Source: Actinoplanes sp. KI2 (GTDB taxonomy: Bacteria > Actinomycetota > Actinomycetes > Mycobacteriales > Micromonosporaceae). Taken from it: a stretch of DNA of 49,113 nucleotides. The translations under genes were made by a program, and so were the position numbers. The notes beneath the pieces are model-generated. The model did no database searches and was not told where the DNA came from. It worked only from the letters and a program-made list of their open reading frames with translations. Shown piece by piece: positions 15,278-23,765 of this stretch (within the stretch, counting starts at the first letter, position 1; each line of letters begins with the position of its first letter). The stretch spans positions 1 through 49,113 of the forward strand of contig NZ_JAOSZE010000065.1 of NCBI RefSeq assembly GCF_025630775.1. Direction: 5' to 3'.

Positions 15278-16183
15278 ATGGCCGGCAAGAGGGCGAGCCG
15301 GGGCGGCGGTTACGCGGTCTACCTGATCCCGGGGGTGATCGCCTCCCTGGCGGTCATCGTGGTCCCGTTGGTCATGACGGTCTACACCAGCTTCACCAGG
15401 TGGAACGGTGTGGGCGGCCAGACGTGGATCGGCTTCGACAACTACACCCGGCTGCTGCACGACGAGTTGTTCTGGCAGTCGTTCGGGCACATCATCCTGC
15501 TGATCCTGGCCATGGCGGTGGTGCCGACGCTGCTCGGCCTGGTGCTCGCGGCGGTGCTGTTCGACTACGTCGCCAAGCATTTCGGCAACCGGTGGGCGTC
15601 GATCTTCCGGTCCGGTTTCTACCTGCCCCAGGTCATCCCGGTCGCCGTCACCGGCATCGTGTGGGGCTGGATCCTGCACCCGGAGTACGGCGCGCTCAAC
15701 AAGATCCTCGAGTCGATCGGGCTGTCGAGCCTGGCCAAGAACTGGCTCGGCGACGAGAGCTACGCGCTCTACAGCGTCATGGCCATCATGATCTGGTTCC
15801 AGCTCGGCTACCCGATCGTGATGTTCATGTCCGGCCTCCAGCGGATCGACCCCTCGCTGTACGAGGCGGCGGACCTGGACGGCGCCAGTTGGTGGCAGCG
15901 GTTCCGCAAGATCACGGTCTACCTGATCCGGCCGGAGTTCTACGTGGTGCTGGTGACCACCACGATCGCCGCGCTGAAGATCTTCGGGCCGATCTTCGTG
16001 CTCACCCGGGGCGGCCCGAGCAACGCGACGATCGTGCCCTCGTACTTCGCGTACAAGAACTTCTTCGAAAAAGCCCAGGTGGGGTACGGGTCGGCCATCT
16101 CGACCGTGCTCACCGTGCTGATCATCCTGCTGGCGATCGTGTTCCTGCGGGTGCAGAACCGGGCCGAGAAGGCCGGTGCCTGA
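15278..16183 (+). CDS. Sugar ABC transporter permease 1 (MalF/UgpA type)
   Basis: A 301-residue integral membrane protein with six predicted helices, beginning with AVYLIPGVIASLAVIVVPLV. The EAA loop that docks the ATPase is visible as YEAADLDGASWWQRFRKIT, and the C-terminal GGPSNATIVPSYFAYK is characteristic of CUT1 permeases. The start has AAGGGA ten bases upstream. It forms the translocation channel with the next gene, which follows almost without gap. No ATPase subunit is encoded nearby, consistent with the shared MsiK-type ATPase known from other actinomycetes. Confidence 0.94.
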   Translation: MAGKRASRGGGYAVYLIPGVIASLAVIVVPLVMTVYTSFTRWNGVGGQTWIGFDNYTRLLHDELFWQSFGHIILLILAMAVVPTLLGLVLAAVLFDYVAKHFGNRWASIFRSGFYLPQVIPVAVTGIVWGWILHPEYGALNKILESIGLSSLAKNWLGDESYALYSVMAIMIWFQLGYPIVMFMSGLQRIDPSLYEAADLDGASWWQRFRKITVYLIRPEFYVVLVTTTIAALKIFGPIFVLTRGGPSNATIVPSYFAYKNFFEKAQVGYGSAISTVLTVLIILLAIVFLRVQNRAEKAGA

Positions 16184-16184
16184 G

Positions 16185-17066
16185 ATGACCGTGACCGCCC
16201 CCGCCCCGACGAAGACCGCCGAGCCGCCGGTGACCGCCGCCAAGCACCGCAACCCGGTGCGCTTCGCGGTCCTGGTCGCGCTGCTCGTGCTGCTGCTGCT
16301 CGTGGTCGCGCCGCTGCTCGTGGTCGTGCTCAACGCGGTGAAGAGCCCGAGCGACTACGCCGGCCACGGCCCGCTCGCCCTGCCCAGCCACCTGTACTGG
16401 GACGGCATCGTCAACTTCTGGAACCGGGTGAACTTCGGCCAGAAGCTCTGGAACAGCTTCCTGTCGAGCATGGTGGTGGCCGTGCTCGGCGTCGTGCTGA
16501 GCATCCTCAACTCGTACGCGCTGGGCATCGGCAAGGTGCGGGGCCGGGTCTGGTTCCTGGTCTTCTTCCTGGTCGCCAACCTGCTGCCGCAGGAGGTGCT
16601 GGTCTACCCGCTGTACTACCTGTCCAAGCAGGCCGGCCTGTACGACGACCTCCTCTCGATCATCATCATCTTCACCGTCATCCAGAGCGCGTTCGGCACG
16701 TACCTGCTGACCTCGGTCTACGCCGAGTTCCCGACCGAGCTGCTGGACGCCGCCTCCGTCGATGGCGCCGGGAAGTGGCGGACCCTTTGGCGCGTCGTGG
16801 TGCCGGTCAGCCGGCCGACCCTCGGCGTGCTGTTCACCTTCTTCTTCATCTGGACCTGGAACGAGTTCTTCCTTCCGCTGGTCTTCCTGATCTCGAACGA
16901 CAACCAGACGGTGCCGGTCGCCCTCGGCGTGCTGCAGGGGGACCGGCTGATGGACGCCACCACGACCAGCGCCTCGGCGCTGCTCGGCATCCTGCCCGCG
17001 ATGCTCTTCTTCGTGATCTTCCAGCGGACGCTGACCCGCGGCATCACCGCCGGCGCCATCAAGTAA
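16185..17066 (+). CDS. Sugar ABC transporter permease 2 (MalG/UgpE type)
   Basis: A protein of about 293 residues with six predicted helices (first VLVALLVLLLLVVAPLLVVV) and the EAA motif LLDAASVDGAGKWRTLWRVV, followed by WTWNEFFLPLVF, as usual for MalG-like subunits. The ATG at 16185 comes one base after the stop of permease 1. A GTG at 16176 would give a short overlap. Either way translation is probably coupled. The Ala/Pro/Thr-rich first 20 residues are cytoplasmic. It pairs with the upstream permease. Confidence 0.93.
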   Translation: MTVTAPAPTKTAEPPVTAAKHRNPVRFAVLVALLVLLLLVVAPLLVVVLNAVKSPSDYAGHGPLALPSHLYWDGIVNFWNRVNFGQKLWNSFLSSMVVAVLGVVLSILNSYALGIGKVRGRVWFLVFFLVANLLPQEVLVYPLYYLSKQAGLYDDLLSIIIIFTVIQSAFGTYLLTSVYAEFPTELLDAASVDGAGKWRTLWRVVVPVSRPTLGVLFTFFFIWTWNEFFLPLVFLISNDNQTVPVALGVLQGDRLMDATTTSASALLGILPAMLFFVIFQRTLTRGITAGAIK

Positions 17067-17079
17067 GCAAAGGACGCAT

Positions 17080-19311
17080 ATGAAGTTCACCGACGGCTAC
17101 TGGCGCAAGCGCGATGGGTTCGCCGTGCTGCACCCGGCACAGCTGCACGACACCGAGTCGGACGGGGCGACGCTGACCGCGTACGCCACCGCGAAGAAGG
17201 TGCGCGACCGCAGCGACACCCTGGACGCGCCGGTCATCACGATCAGGTGCGAGGCGCCCGCGCCGGACGTCATCCGGGTGACCATCGGGCACTTCCTCGG
17301 CGGTGTTGCCAACGGGCCGAACTTCGCGCTGAACCGGGAAGAGCACCCGGTCACCGTCACCGAGCACGAGCTGACCTCGGGCCGCTTGACCGCCCGGTTC
17401 CGGCCGGGCGACGAATGGGGTCTGGACTTCGTGGCCGACGGCAGGCGCCTGACCGGCAGCGGGTGGAAGGGCATGGGGATCGTCGACGGCGCCGACGGTG
17501 CTCACTACGTACACGAGCAGTTGGATCTTGGGGTCGGCGAAGCCGTCTACGGCCTGGGCGAGCGGTTCGGGCCGTTCGTGAAGAACGGCCAGAGCATCGA
17601 CATCTGGAACGAGGACGGCGGGACCAGCAGCGAGCAGGCCTACAAGAACGTCCCGTTCTACCTGACCAACGGCGGGTACGGCGTGCTCGTCGACCATCCT
17701 GGGCGGGTGTCCTTCGAGGTCGCCAGCGAGATGGTGTCCCGCACCCAGTTCAGCGTCGCCGGGCAGACCCTGTCCTACCTGGTCATCTACGGCCCCACCC
17801 CGGCCGACGTGCTGCGCAGGTACACCGCGCTGACCGGCCGGCCGGCCCTGCCCCCGGCCTGGTCGTTCGGGCTGTGGCTGACCACCTCGTTCACCACCCC
17901 GTACGACGAGGAGACGGTCAACCGGTTCATCGACGGGATGGCCTCGCGCGACCTGCCGCTGAGCGTCTTCCACTTCGACACGTTCTGGATGCGCGAGTTC
18001 CACTGGTGCGACTTCGAATGGGACCCGCGGATCTTCCCGGACCCGCCGGGCATGCTCAAGCGCCTGTCCGACCGAGGGCTGCGCACCTGCCTGTGGATCA
18101 ACCCGTACATCGCGCAGCGCTCGGCGATGTTCGCCGAGGGTAGGGCCAACGGCTACCTGGTCACCAGGGCGAACGGTGACGTGTGGCAGTGGGACCGGTG
18201 GCAGGCCGGCATGGGCCTGGTCGACTTCACCAACCCGGCGGCCCGCGACTGGTATGCGGGCAAGCTGAGAAACCTGGTCGAGATGGGTGTGGACGCGTTC
18301 AAGTCGGACTTCGGCGAGCGCATACCCACCGACGTGGTCTGGCACGACGGCTCCGACCCGGAGCGGATGCACAACTACTACACCCAGCTGTACAACCAGA
18401 CCGTCTTCGACGTGCTGCGGGAGGCCCGCGGCGAGGGCGAGGCGGTGCTGTTCGCCCGGTCGGCCACGGTCGGCGGGCAGCAGTTCCCGGTGCACTGGGG
18501 CGGGGACAACTCGGCCACGTACGAGTCGATGGCGGAGAGCCTGCGCGGCGGGCTGTCCCTGATGTCCTCGGGGTTCGGCTTCTGGAGCCACGACATCGGT
18601 GGCTTCGAGGGCCGGCCGGACCCCGCGGTGTTCAAGCGGTGGATCGCGTTCGGGCTGCTCTCCTCGCACAGCCGGCTGCACGGCAACCAGGAGTACAAGG
18701 TGCCGTGGCTGTACGACGAGGAGTCGGTCGAGGTGCTGCGCAAGTTCACGCACCTCAAGTACGCGCTGATGCCGTACCTGTACGGCGCCGCCCGCCAGGC
18801 GCACGAGGACGGGCTGCCGGTCATGCGGCCGATGGTCGTCGGATTCCCCGGGGACCCGGCCGTCACCCACCTTGACCGGCAGTACCTCCTCGGCGGCGAC
18901 CTGCTGGTCGCCCCGGTGCTGAGCGAGTCCGGAGTCGTCAGTTTCTACGTGCCGGCCGGGCGCTGGACGCACTACCTGACCGGCGAGGTGGTCGAGGGGC
19001 CGGGCTGGGTCACCGAGACGCACGGCTTCGACAGCGTGCCGCTGCTGGTGCGCCCGGGTGCGGTGCTGCCGATCGGCAACCGCACCGACCGGCCGGACTA
19101 CGACTACCGCGACGGGATCACGCTGCGGGTGTACGAGCCGGCCGACGGGACCACGACCGTGCCGGTCGGCGACAGCACGTTCACGGTGACCCGGGACGGC
19201 ACGGCGACCCGGGTGGAGCGCGACGGCGCGGCCCTGCCGTGGCGCGTCGAGATCGTCGGCGGGGCCTCGGCGGACCTGCCCGCCGGCGAGGCGGTCTGGG
19301 TCGCCGGCTGA
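17080..19311 (+). CDS. yicI: GH31 alpha-xylosidase (YicI-like)
   Basis: A 743-residue glycoside hydrolase family 31 enzyme that resembles E. coli YicI along its whole length: MKFTDGYW start, GVGEAVYGLGERF, WNEDGGTSSEQAYKN, FGLWLTTSFTTPYDEETVN, FHFDTFWM. The nucleophile is D410 in FKSDFGERIPTD and the acid/base is D476 in HWGGDNSATYESM. These match the alpha-xylosidase signature rather than alpha-glucosidases. There is no signal peptide, so it acts in the cytoplasm on imported oligosaccharides, releasing non-reducing-end alpha-xylose (for example from isoprimeverose or xyloglucan fragments). AAAGGA precedes the ATG, and the gene is 13 bases after permease 2, the last gene of the operon or followed by read-through to the kinase. 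Confidence 0.94.
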   Translation: MKFTDGYWRKRDGFAVLHPAQLHDTESDGATLTAYATAKKVRDRSDTLDAPVITIRCEAPAPDVIRVTIGHFLGGVANGPNFALNREEHPVTVTEHELTSGRLTARFRPGDEWGLDFVADGRRLTGSGWKGMGIVDGADGAHYVHEQLDLGVGEAVYGLGERFGPFVKNGQSIDIWNEDGGTSSEQAYKNVPFYLTNGGYGVLVDHPGRVSFEVASEMVSRTQFSVAGQTLSYLVIYGPTPADVLRRYTALTGRPALPPAWSFGLWLTTSFTTPYDEETVNRFIDGMASRDLPLSVFHFDTFWMREFHWCDFEWDPRIFPDPPGMLKRLSDRGLRTCLWINPYIAQRSAMFAEGRANGYLVTRANGDVWQWDRWQAGMGLVDFTNPAARDWYAGKLRNLVEMGVDAFKSDFGERIPTDVVWHDGSDPERMHNYYTQLYNQTVFDVLREARGEGEAVLFARSATVGGQQFPVHWGGDNSATYESMAESLRGGLSLMSSGFGFWSHDIGGFEGRPDPAVFKRWIAFGLLSSHSRLHGNQEYKVPWLYDEESVEVLRKFTHLKYALMPYLYGAARQAHEDGLPVMRPMVVGFPGDPAVTHLDRQYLLGGDLLVAPVLSESGVVSFYVPAGRWTHYLTGEVVEGPGWVTETHGFDSVPLLVRPGAVLPIGNRTDRPDYDYRDGITLRVYEPADGTTTVPVGDSTFTVTRDGTATRVERDGAALPWRVEIVGGASADLPAGEAVWVAG

Positions 19312-19342
19312 TCCGGGCGTTCTGTCTCGCCGCTGATCGGGC
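19295..19342 (+). repeat. Degenerate tandem repeat of the GH31 gene tail
   Basis: The last codons and stop of the GH31 gene (19295-19318) recur in altered form directly downstream (19321-19342): TCTG..TCGCC(G)GCTGATC(C)GGGC in both, with two substitutions and two single-base indels. This resembles the cleaner tail duplications of neighbouring genes. Confidence 0.6.
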
Positions 19343-19409
19343 AGGCCGGGGGTGGTTCTGCAATGAGGATCACCCCCGTTTTGTCGTACCCCCGAAATAC
19401 GATCGCAGG

Positions 19410-20426
19410 ATGGCGCCGACGCTGGACCTCTTCGTTCCCGGTGTCGTCTACCTCGACATCATCTTCACCGGGCTGCGCGATCTGCCGCGCCCGGGCACCG
19501 AGGTGTGGGCGACCGGGATGGGGTCGTGTCCGGGCGGGGTGGCCAACCTGGCCGTCGCCGCGGCCCGGCTCGGGCTGCGCACCGGCCTGGGCACGGCGCT
19601 GGCCACCGACGCGTACGGCGACTTCTGCGCGCGCACGCTGTGCGGCCAGGAGAACATCGACCTGTCCGCCTCGACGCGGGTCGACGGGCATTCGCCGGTG
19701 ACGGTGTCGCTGGCGTACGACCGGGACCGCAGCATGGTCACGCATGCGCATCCGCCGCCGCTGAACGCGTCCGGCCTGGTCGGGCCGCTGCCGGCGGCCC
19801 GGGCCGCGTCGGTCAGCCTCACCAAGGACGATCTGCCCTGGGTGCGGCAGGCCCGCCAGGCGGGCACCCTGGTCTTCGCCGACGTCGGCTGGGACGACAC
19901 CGACGCGTGGCCGGCCGAGGCGCTCGCGATGCTCTCCGACTGCCACGCGTTCCTGCCGAACTCGGTCGAGGCGATGCGCTACACCCGGGCGTCTTCGCCG
20001 GAGGAAGCGGCGCGACGGCTCGCCGGGCTGGTGCCGATCGTGGTGGTGACCTGCGGGTCGGACGGCGCGATCGCGATCGACTCGGCCACCGGGGAGCTGG
20101 TGCACGCGCCGGCGGTGCCGGTGGAGGCGCTCGACCCGACCGGGGCCGGCGACGTCTTCATGGCGGGCTTCATCCTGGGCACGCTCGCCGGCCGGCCGCT
20201 CGAGGAGCGGCTCGCGTTCGCCAACCTCATCGCGTCGCTGTCGGTGCAGCAGTTCGGCGGGTCGCTGTCGGCGCCGGGCTGGGGCGACATCGCGGACTGG
20301 TGGCGGTGCTCGGACGATCCTCGATACGCCTTCCTGGACGACCTGATCCCGGACGGAGAGCAGCGCGCGGTACGCCGGGCCACGGCCACGATCGCGCGTC
20401 TCTCGGATGCGCAGGCCCATGACTGA
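19410..20426 (+). CDS. PfkB-family carbohydrate kinase
   Basis: A protein of about 338 residues of the ribokinase/PfkB family. The N-terminal signature GMGSCPGGVANLAVAAARLG and the C-terminal signature DPTGAGDVFMAGFILG (catalytic base D248) are both intact. The ATG at 19410 is chosen because MAPTLDLFVPGVVYLDIIF is the normal first strand. The ribosome site is poor. The substrate is not predictable. The gene overlaps a GH4 phospho-glucosidase gene by eight bases, which suggests that the kinase makes the phosphorylated substrate or handles the released sugar. It follows the GH31 gene with about 100 bases between. Confidence 0.9.
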   Translation: MAPTLDLFVPGVVYLDIIFTGLRDLPRPGTEVWATGMGSCPGGVANLAVAAARLGLRTGLGTALATDAYGDFCARTLCGQENIDLSASTRVDGHSPVTVSLAYDRDRSMVTHAHPPPLNASGLVGPLPAARAASVSLTKDDLPWVRQARQAGTLVFADVGWDDTDAWPAEALAMLSDCHAFLPNSVEAMRYTRASSPEEAARRLAGLVPIVVVTCGSDGAIAIDSATGELVHAPAVPVEALDPTGAGDVFMAGFILGTLAGRPLEERLAFANLIASLSVQQFGGSLSAPGWGDIADWWRCSDDPRYAFLDDLIPDGEQRAVRRATATIARLSDAQAHD

Positions 20427-21738
20427 GGGGCGGCGGCTCACCATTCTCGGGGGCGGGGGTTTCCGGGTGCCGCTGGTCTTCGGCGCGCTCCTCGATCCCG
20501 GGAGCCCGATCTCGTCGGTCGTCCTGCACGACGTCTCGGTGGCCCGGCTGGCGGCCATCGCGCGGGTGCTGGCCGCGCAGGCGGCCACCGCGCCGGCGCC
20601 ACCGGAAATCCTGGTCACGACGGATCTGACCGAGGCGCTGACCGGGGCCGACTTCGTGTTCAGCGCGATCCGGGTGCACGGGCTCGCGGGCCGGGTCATC
20701 GACGAGCGGGTGGCGCTGGGCGAGGGCGTGCTCGGGCAGGAGACCGTCGGGGCCGGCGGCATCGCGTTCGGGCTTCGGACCCTGCCGGTCGCCGACGCCA
20801 TCGCCCGCCGGATCGCGCTGGTCGCGCCGCAGGCCTGGGTCATCAACTTCACCAATCCGGCGGGGCTGGTCACCGAGGCGATGGCGGCGCACCTGGGCGA
20901 CCGGGTGATCGGGATCTGCGATTCGCCCTCGGCGCTCGGCCGGCGGGTCATGCGGGCGCTGGGGGTCTCGTCGGCCCGGCTCGACTATGCCGGGCTCAAC
21001 CACCTGGGCTGGCTGTCGGGCGTACGGGTCGACGGGGAGAATGCGCTCCCACGGCTGCTGGCCTCCGACGACGGCCTCTCGTCCTTCGAGGAAGGACGGC
21101 TGTTCGGGGCGGAGAGGCTGCGCGCGCTGGGTGCGGTGCCCAACGAATACCTGCGCTATTACTACGAAACCCCTTCCCTGGTACGCGCGGAGTTGAGCGC
21201 GACCGAGACGCGCGGGGAGTTCCTTCTCCGGCAGCAGGACGAGTTGTACGCGAAGCTTGCCGGGTCCGCGGATCCCCTGGCCACCTGGCAAGCGGCGCTG
21301 CGGCAGCGGGACGCCACGTACATGGCCCTCGAAGGGTTGGGGGAGCGGGACGACGCCGAGGGCGGCGGCTACGAAGCGGTGGCGCTGGCCCTGATGCTCG
21401 CCATCGCGACGGACACGCCCGCGGAGCTGATCCTGAACGTGCGCAATCGGGGCACCCTCGACGTCCTCGACGACGACGCGGTGGTGGAGGTGCCCTGCCG
21501 GGTGGACGGCGCCGGGGCGCACCCGCGTCCGGGCGCGTCGATCCCGGGGCACGGCGTCGAGCTGGTAAAGCGGATCAAGGCGGTCGAGCGCGGCGTGCTC
21601 GAGGCGGCGTCGACCGGTTCGCGGGCCGTCGCGGCGCGGGCGATGGCCTGCCACCCGCTGATCGACTCCGTGCCGATCGCGCGCCGCCTGATCGCCGAGT
21701 ACCAACGGCAACTGCCCGAGCTCGGTTATCTGCGCTGA
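20419..21738 (+). CDS. GH4 6-phospho-beta-glucosidase-like enzyme
   Basis: About 439 residues of glycoside hydrolase family 4, NAD- and metal-dependent enzymes. The Rossmann motif is ILGGGGFRVP. The metal and phosphate region has GICDSPSALG (metal-ligand cysteine), INFTNPAG and GLNHLGW (metal-ligand histidine), and YLRYYYETP may supply the catalytic tyrosine. The pattern fits the 6-phospho-beta-glucosidase branch. The ATG at 20419 sits in ATGACTGA, overlapping the stop of the kinase gene, so translation is coupled. GH4 enzymes normally act on sugars phosphorylated by a PTS. No PTS gene is seen here, and the coupled PfkB kinase could provide the phosphate instead (inference). Confidence 0.88.
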   Translation: MTEGRRLTILGGGGFRVPLVFGALLDPGSPISSVVLHDVSVARLAAIARVLAAQAATAPAPPEILVTTDLTEALTGADFVFSAIRVHGLAGRVIDERVALGEGVLGQETVGAGGIAFGLRTLPVADAIARRIALVAPQAWVINFTNPAGLVTEAMAAHLGDRVIGICDSPSALGRRVMRALGVSSARLDYAGLNHLGWLSGVRVDGENALPRLLASDDGLSSFEEGRLFGAERLRALGAVPNEYLRYYYETPSLVRAELSATETRGEFLLRQQDELYAKLAGSADPLATWQAALRQRDATYMALEGLGERDDAEGGGYEAVALALMLAIATDTPAELILNVRNRGTLDVLDDDAVVEVPCRVDGAGAHPRPGASIPGHGVELVKRIKAVERGVLEAASTGSRAVAARAMACHPLIDSVPIARRLIAEYQRQLPELGYLR

Positions 21739-21768
21739 CCGTCCGAGTTCGGTTATCTGCGCTCACCG
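21716..21768 (+). repeat. Tandem repeat of the GH4 gene tail
   Basis: CCGAGCTCGGTTATCTGCGC plus six bases (21716-21741, including the stop TGA) is followed one base later by a copy at 21743-21768 with 24 of 26 identical bases. In the copy the stop triplet is changed to TCA. Confidence 0.88.
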
Positions 21769-21913
21769 GCCGAGCAGTCTAAAGGCGGCGCGGGCGGCCT
21801 GCGGGCTGCCGGATCATCCTCATCCGTTGGGAAGGATGTCTTGTCCGGGTTGGTCCCCGAGACTTTCGGCGAGCGGTGCCTCGTGCTGGCGCCGGGCACG
21901 AAGGGGACTGGAG

Positions 21914-23059
21914 ATGGGACTGTTCGCGCACGCCCGCCCGCTCGTGGTGGCCGTTGCCCTGGCCGGTGCGCTGACCGGGCTGGCGGCCTGCGGGGGCGGC
22001 GAGGGCGGCACGGCGCTGCCGTCGACGCTGCCCTCGATCGAACGACCGACCAAGACCGCGGAGACGACCGAGCCGACCGCGACGGCCGAGGGGTCCAGGA
22101 CGGCCAGGCCGACCAGGACCACGGAGCCGACCAAGACCACCGTGCCGACGAAGACCGCGGAGCCGACGAAGACCGCGGAGCCGACCAAGACCACCGAGCC
22201 GACCAAGACGGCGGAGCCGACGAAGACCGCGGAGCCGACCAAGACCACCGAGCCGACGAAGACCGCGGAGCCCACGACCACCGCGGCGACGACGGAGACC
22301 ACGACCGCGGCGGCCGCGACCACCACCCCGACCGCGAACCCGTCCGAGGCCGCGGCCACCACCGAGACCACCAGCGGCCTCGGCACCCTCGGCTGGCTCC
22401 TGATCATCCTGTTGGCGGGGCTCGCGATCGTGGTCACCGTCCTGATGGTCAACCGCAAGAAGCGGGCCGCCGCCTGGCAGACCGAGGCGGCGAATCTGGC
22501 CGCCGCCGGCCGCAACGTGATCGCCACCCGGCTCCCGGGGGCGCTGAGCACCCAGGTGGCCGCGGAGCGGGCCCTGGCCTGGCCGCCGGTGCGCGCCGAC
22601 CTGACCGAGATGTCGTCCCGCTGGGACCTGCTCGCCGGGCGCGCCGTCGACGACTACCACCGCGCGTCGGCCGGCCAGGTCAGCGCGATGTCGCAGGACC
22701 TGGTCGCCGCGGTCGACGCGGAGAGCCAGGCCCTCGCCGCCGGGCAGGACTGGCGGATGCTGAGTCCGCGGGTGGACGAGATCGTGCGGGCCCTGGACAC
22801 GGCGCTGGTGGGCTTCCTGGTCGCCCAGCCGGATCCGAACGCCGAGCCGGGGAACGGCACCACCTACCCGGGGGACGGCCCGACCTATCCGGGCGGGAGC
22901 CCGGGGTATCCGGGCGGCGGGGGCCCAACCTACCCGGCCGACCCCACGTATCCCGGCGGCGGGACCTATCCCGGGACCACCCAGCCTGGTGGGCCGTACC
23001 CCGGGAGCGGCGACGAGCCGGGACCTGGCAGCAGCGGGCCGGGGCCGTATCCGGCCTGA
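21914..23059 (+). CDS. Lipobox protein with Thr-rich hexapeptide stalk and one transmembrane helix
   Basis: A 381-residue protein of unknown function. The signal sequence ends in LAAC (C26), a plausible lipobox. Residues 45-155 are Thr/Ala/Pro/Glu-rich with nine tandem (A/T)EPTKT hexapeptides at 70-123, like a glycosylatable stalk. A strong helix follows at 158-179 (WLLIILLAGLAIVVTVLMV, then RKKR). About 130 cytoplasmic-looking residues come next with helical content (QTEAANLAAAGRN, WDLLAGRAVDDYHRA), then a Gly/Pro/Tyr-rich tail with TYPGG repeats. GGAG lies two to three bases before the ATG with a longer GGGGACTGGAG tract. A lipid anchor plus an internal helix is an odd topology. The first segment may simply be cleaved. 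Confidence 0.8.
   Translation: MGLFAHARPLVVAVALAGALTGLAACGGGEGGTALPSTLPSIERPTKTAETTEPTATAEGSRTARPTRTTEPTKTTVPTKTAEPTKTAEPTKTTEPTKTAEPTKTAEPTKTTEPTKTAEPTTTAATTETTTAAAATTTPTANPSEAAATTETTSGLGTLGWLLIILLAGLAIVVTVLMVNRKKRAAAWQTEAANLAAAGRNVIATRLPGALSTQVAAERALAWPPVRADLTEMSSRWDLLAGRAVDDYHRASAGQVSAMSQDLVAAVDAESQALAAGQDWRMLSPRVDEIVRALDTALVGFLVAQPDPNAEPGNGTTYPGDGPTYPGGSPGYPGGGGPTYPADPTYPGGGTYPGTTQPGGPYPGSGDEPGPGSSGPGPYPA
22121..22282 (+). repeat. 18-base coding tandem repeats in a 54-base higher-order unit
   Basis: Nine 18-base units encode (A/T)EPTKT. Units 3-5 (22157-22210) and 6-8 (22211-22264) form two 54-base blocks identical at 52 of 54 positions, so expansion went by three-unit steps. The tract is prone to length change while staying in frame. 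Confidence 0.9.
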
Positions 23060-23121
23060 CGCAGACGCGTGCGTGCGGTCGGGCGAGGGCCCGGCCGCCG
23101 TCGTCGGCCCGGAGGGAACGG

Positions 23122-23463
23122 CTACTTGGTGGTGAAAGCTTCCTTGTCGGTGAAAGCGGCTTCCGCCTTCACGTTCTCGATCGCCTCGGCGGCCTGTTCG
23201 GTCACCGGCTCCGCCGACTCCCGATGGGCGATCACCCGCTCCACCGCGACGGCAGCCGCCGCCCCGACGATCGTCGCGGCGATCGCGGTCAGGGTGACCG
23301 CGCGCCGCCGCTGCCGGATCTCCCGGCCGCGCATCACCTGCAGGGCCACGCCCATCCGGCTGCCGTAGACCGGCACGAGGGCGCGGAACTGCCCGCCGGT
23401 GACCCGGGCGGCGGCCCAGGCCGCGGCCATCGCGTCGCGCAGTTCGATCTCACGTTTTCCCAT
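23122..23463 (-). CDS. Small single-pass membrane protein
   Basis: A 113-residue protein of unknown function. The N-terminal part is amphipathic and basic (MGKREIELRDAMAAAWAAAR, MRGREIRQRRR), then comes one hydrophobic helix (AVTLTAIAATIVGAAAAVAV) and a charged tail ending in AFTDKEAFTTK. The ATG at 23463 follows GAAGGGAAG. A longer frame to 23577 is less likely. The last six codons are a tandem repeat: CTTGGTGGTGAAAGC (23125-23139, plus-strand form) and CTTGTCGGTGAAAGC (23143-23157) with period 18. It is convergent with the hexapeptide-repeat gene, 62 bases apart. Confidence 0.65.
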   Translation of the reverse strand: MGKREIELRDAMAAAWAAARVTGGQFRALVPVYGSRMGVALQVMRGREIRQRRRAVTLTAIAATIVGAAAAVAVERVIAHRESAEPVTEQAAEAIENVKAEAAFTDKEAFTTK

Positions 23464-23636
23464 CGTTCTTCCCTTCACGGTGCGAATCGGCGAGGTGGAA
23501 AGCGGCGCCCGCCGGCAGTCGCGCAGCGGCAAACCTCGTCGCGGCGAGCCCCGGCGTCCCCCGCGCACGTCTCCCACCCTCCCGTCGGCCCGGCCCCGCT
23601 CGCCTCACCCCGTTCGGATGAACGCCATCCCGCGCG

Positions 23637-23693
23637 AAAATCCCGCAAAATCTCGGAAAACACCCATTGCGTACGCCCGGGGCACGCTATATT
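23637..23693 (+). promoter_or_regulatory. Strong promoter with phased A-tracts
   Basis: Three AAAA tracts at 23637-23640, 23647-23650 and 23657-23660 are exactly 10 bases apart, an arrangement expected to curve DNA and act like an UP element. They are followed by a -35-like TTGCGT (23667-23672) and a near-consensus -10 TATATT (23688-23693) at 15-16 bases. Such AT-rich elements stand out in this GC-rich DNA. Transcription would run rightward into 23700-24179. Confidence 0.6.
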
Positions 23694-23765
23694 CACGCGC
23701 TCGGTGTGGGGTGGCAACCTCCTGGATGGACGACGGTCAACGCGCGTCCGCCCGGGAGAGCCCCC

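Noticed and set aside
22121..22282. Tandem repeats considered as CRISPR or minisatellite
   Set aside because: There are no spacers and the units are in frame within a credible protein, so they are coding repeats.
21914..23059. Mucin-type or S-layer adhesin call for the hexapeptide-repeat protein
   Set aside because: Thr-rich stalk fits, but the large cytoplasmic part and lack of any binding domain do not justify a functional name.
23085..23112. Terminator hairpin between the convergent genes at 23.1 kb
   Set aside because: GGGCCCGGCCG and CGTCGGCCC pair only imperfectly; I cannot draw a convincing stem.
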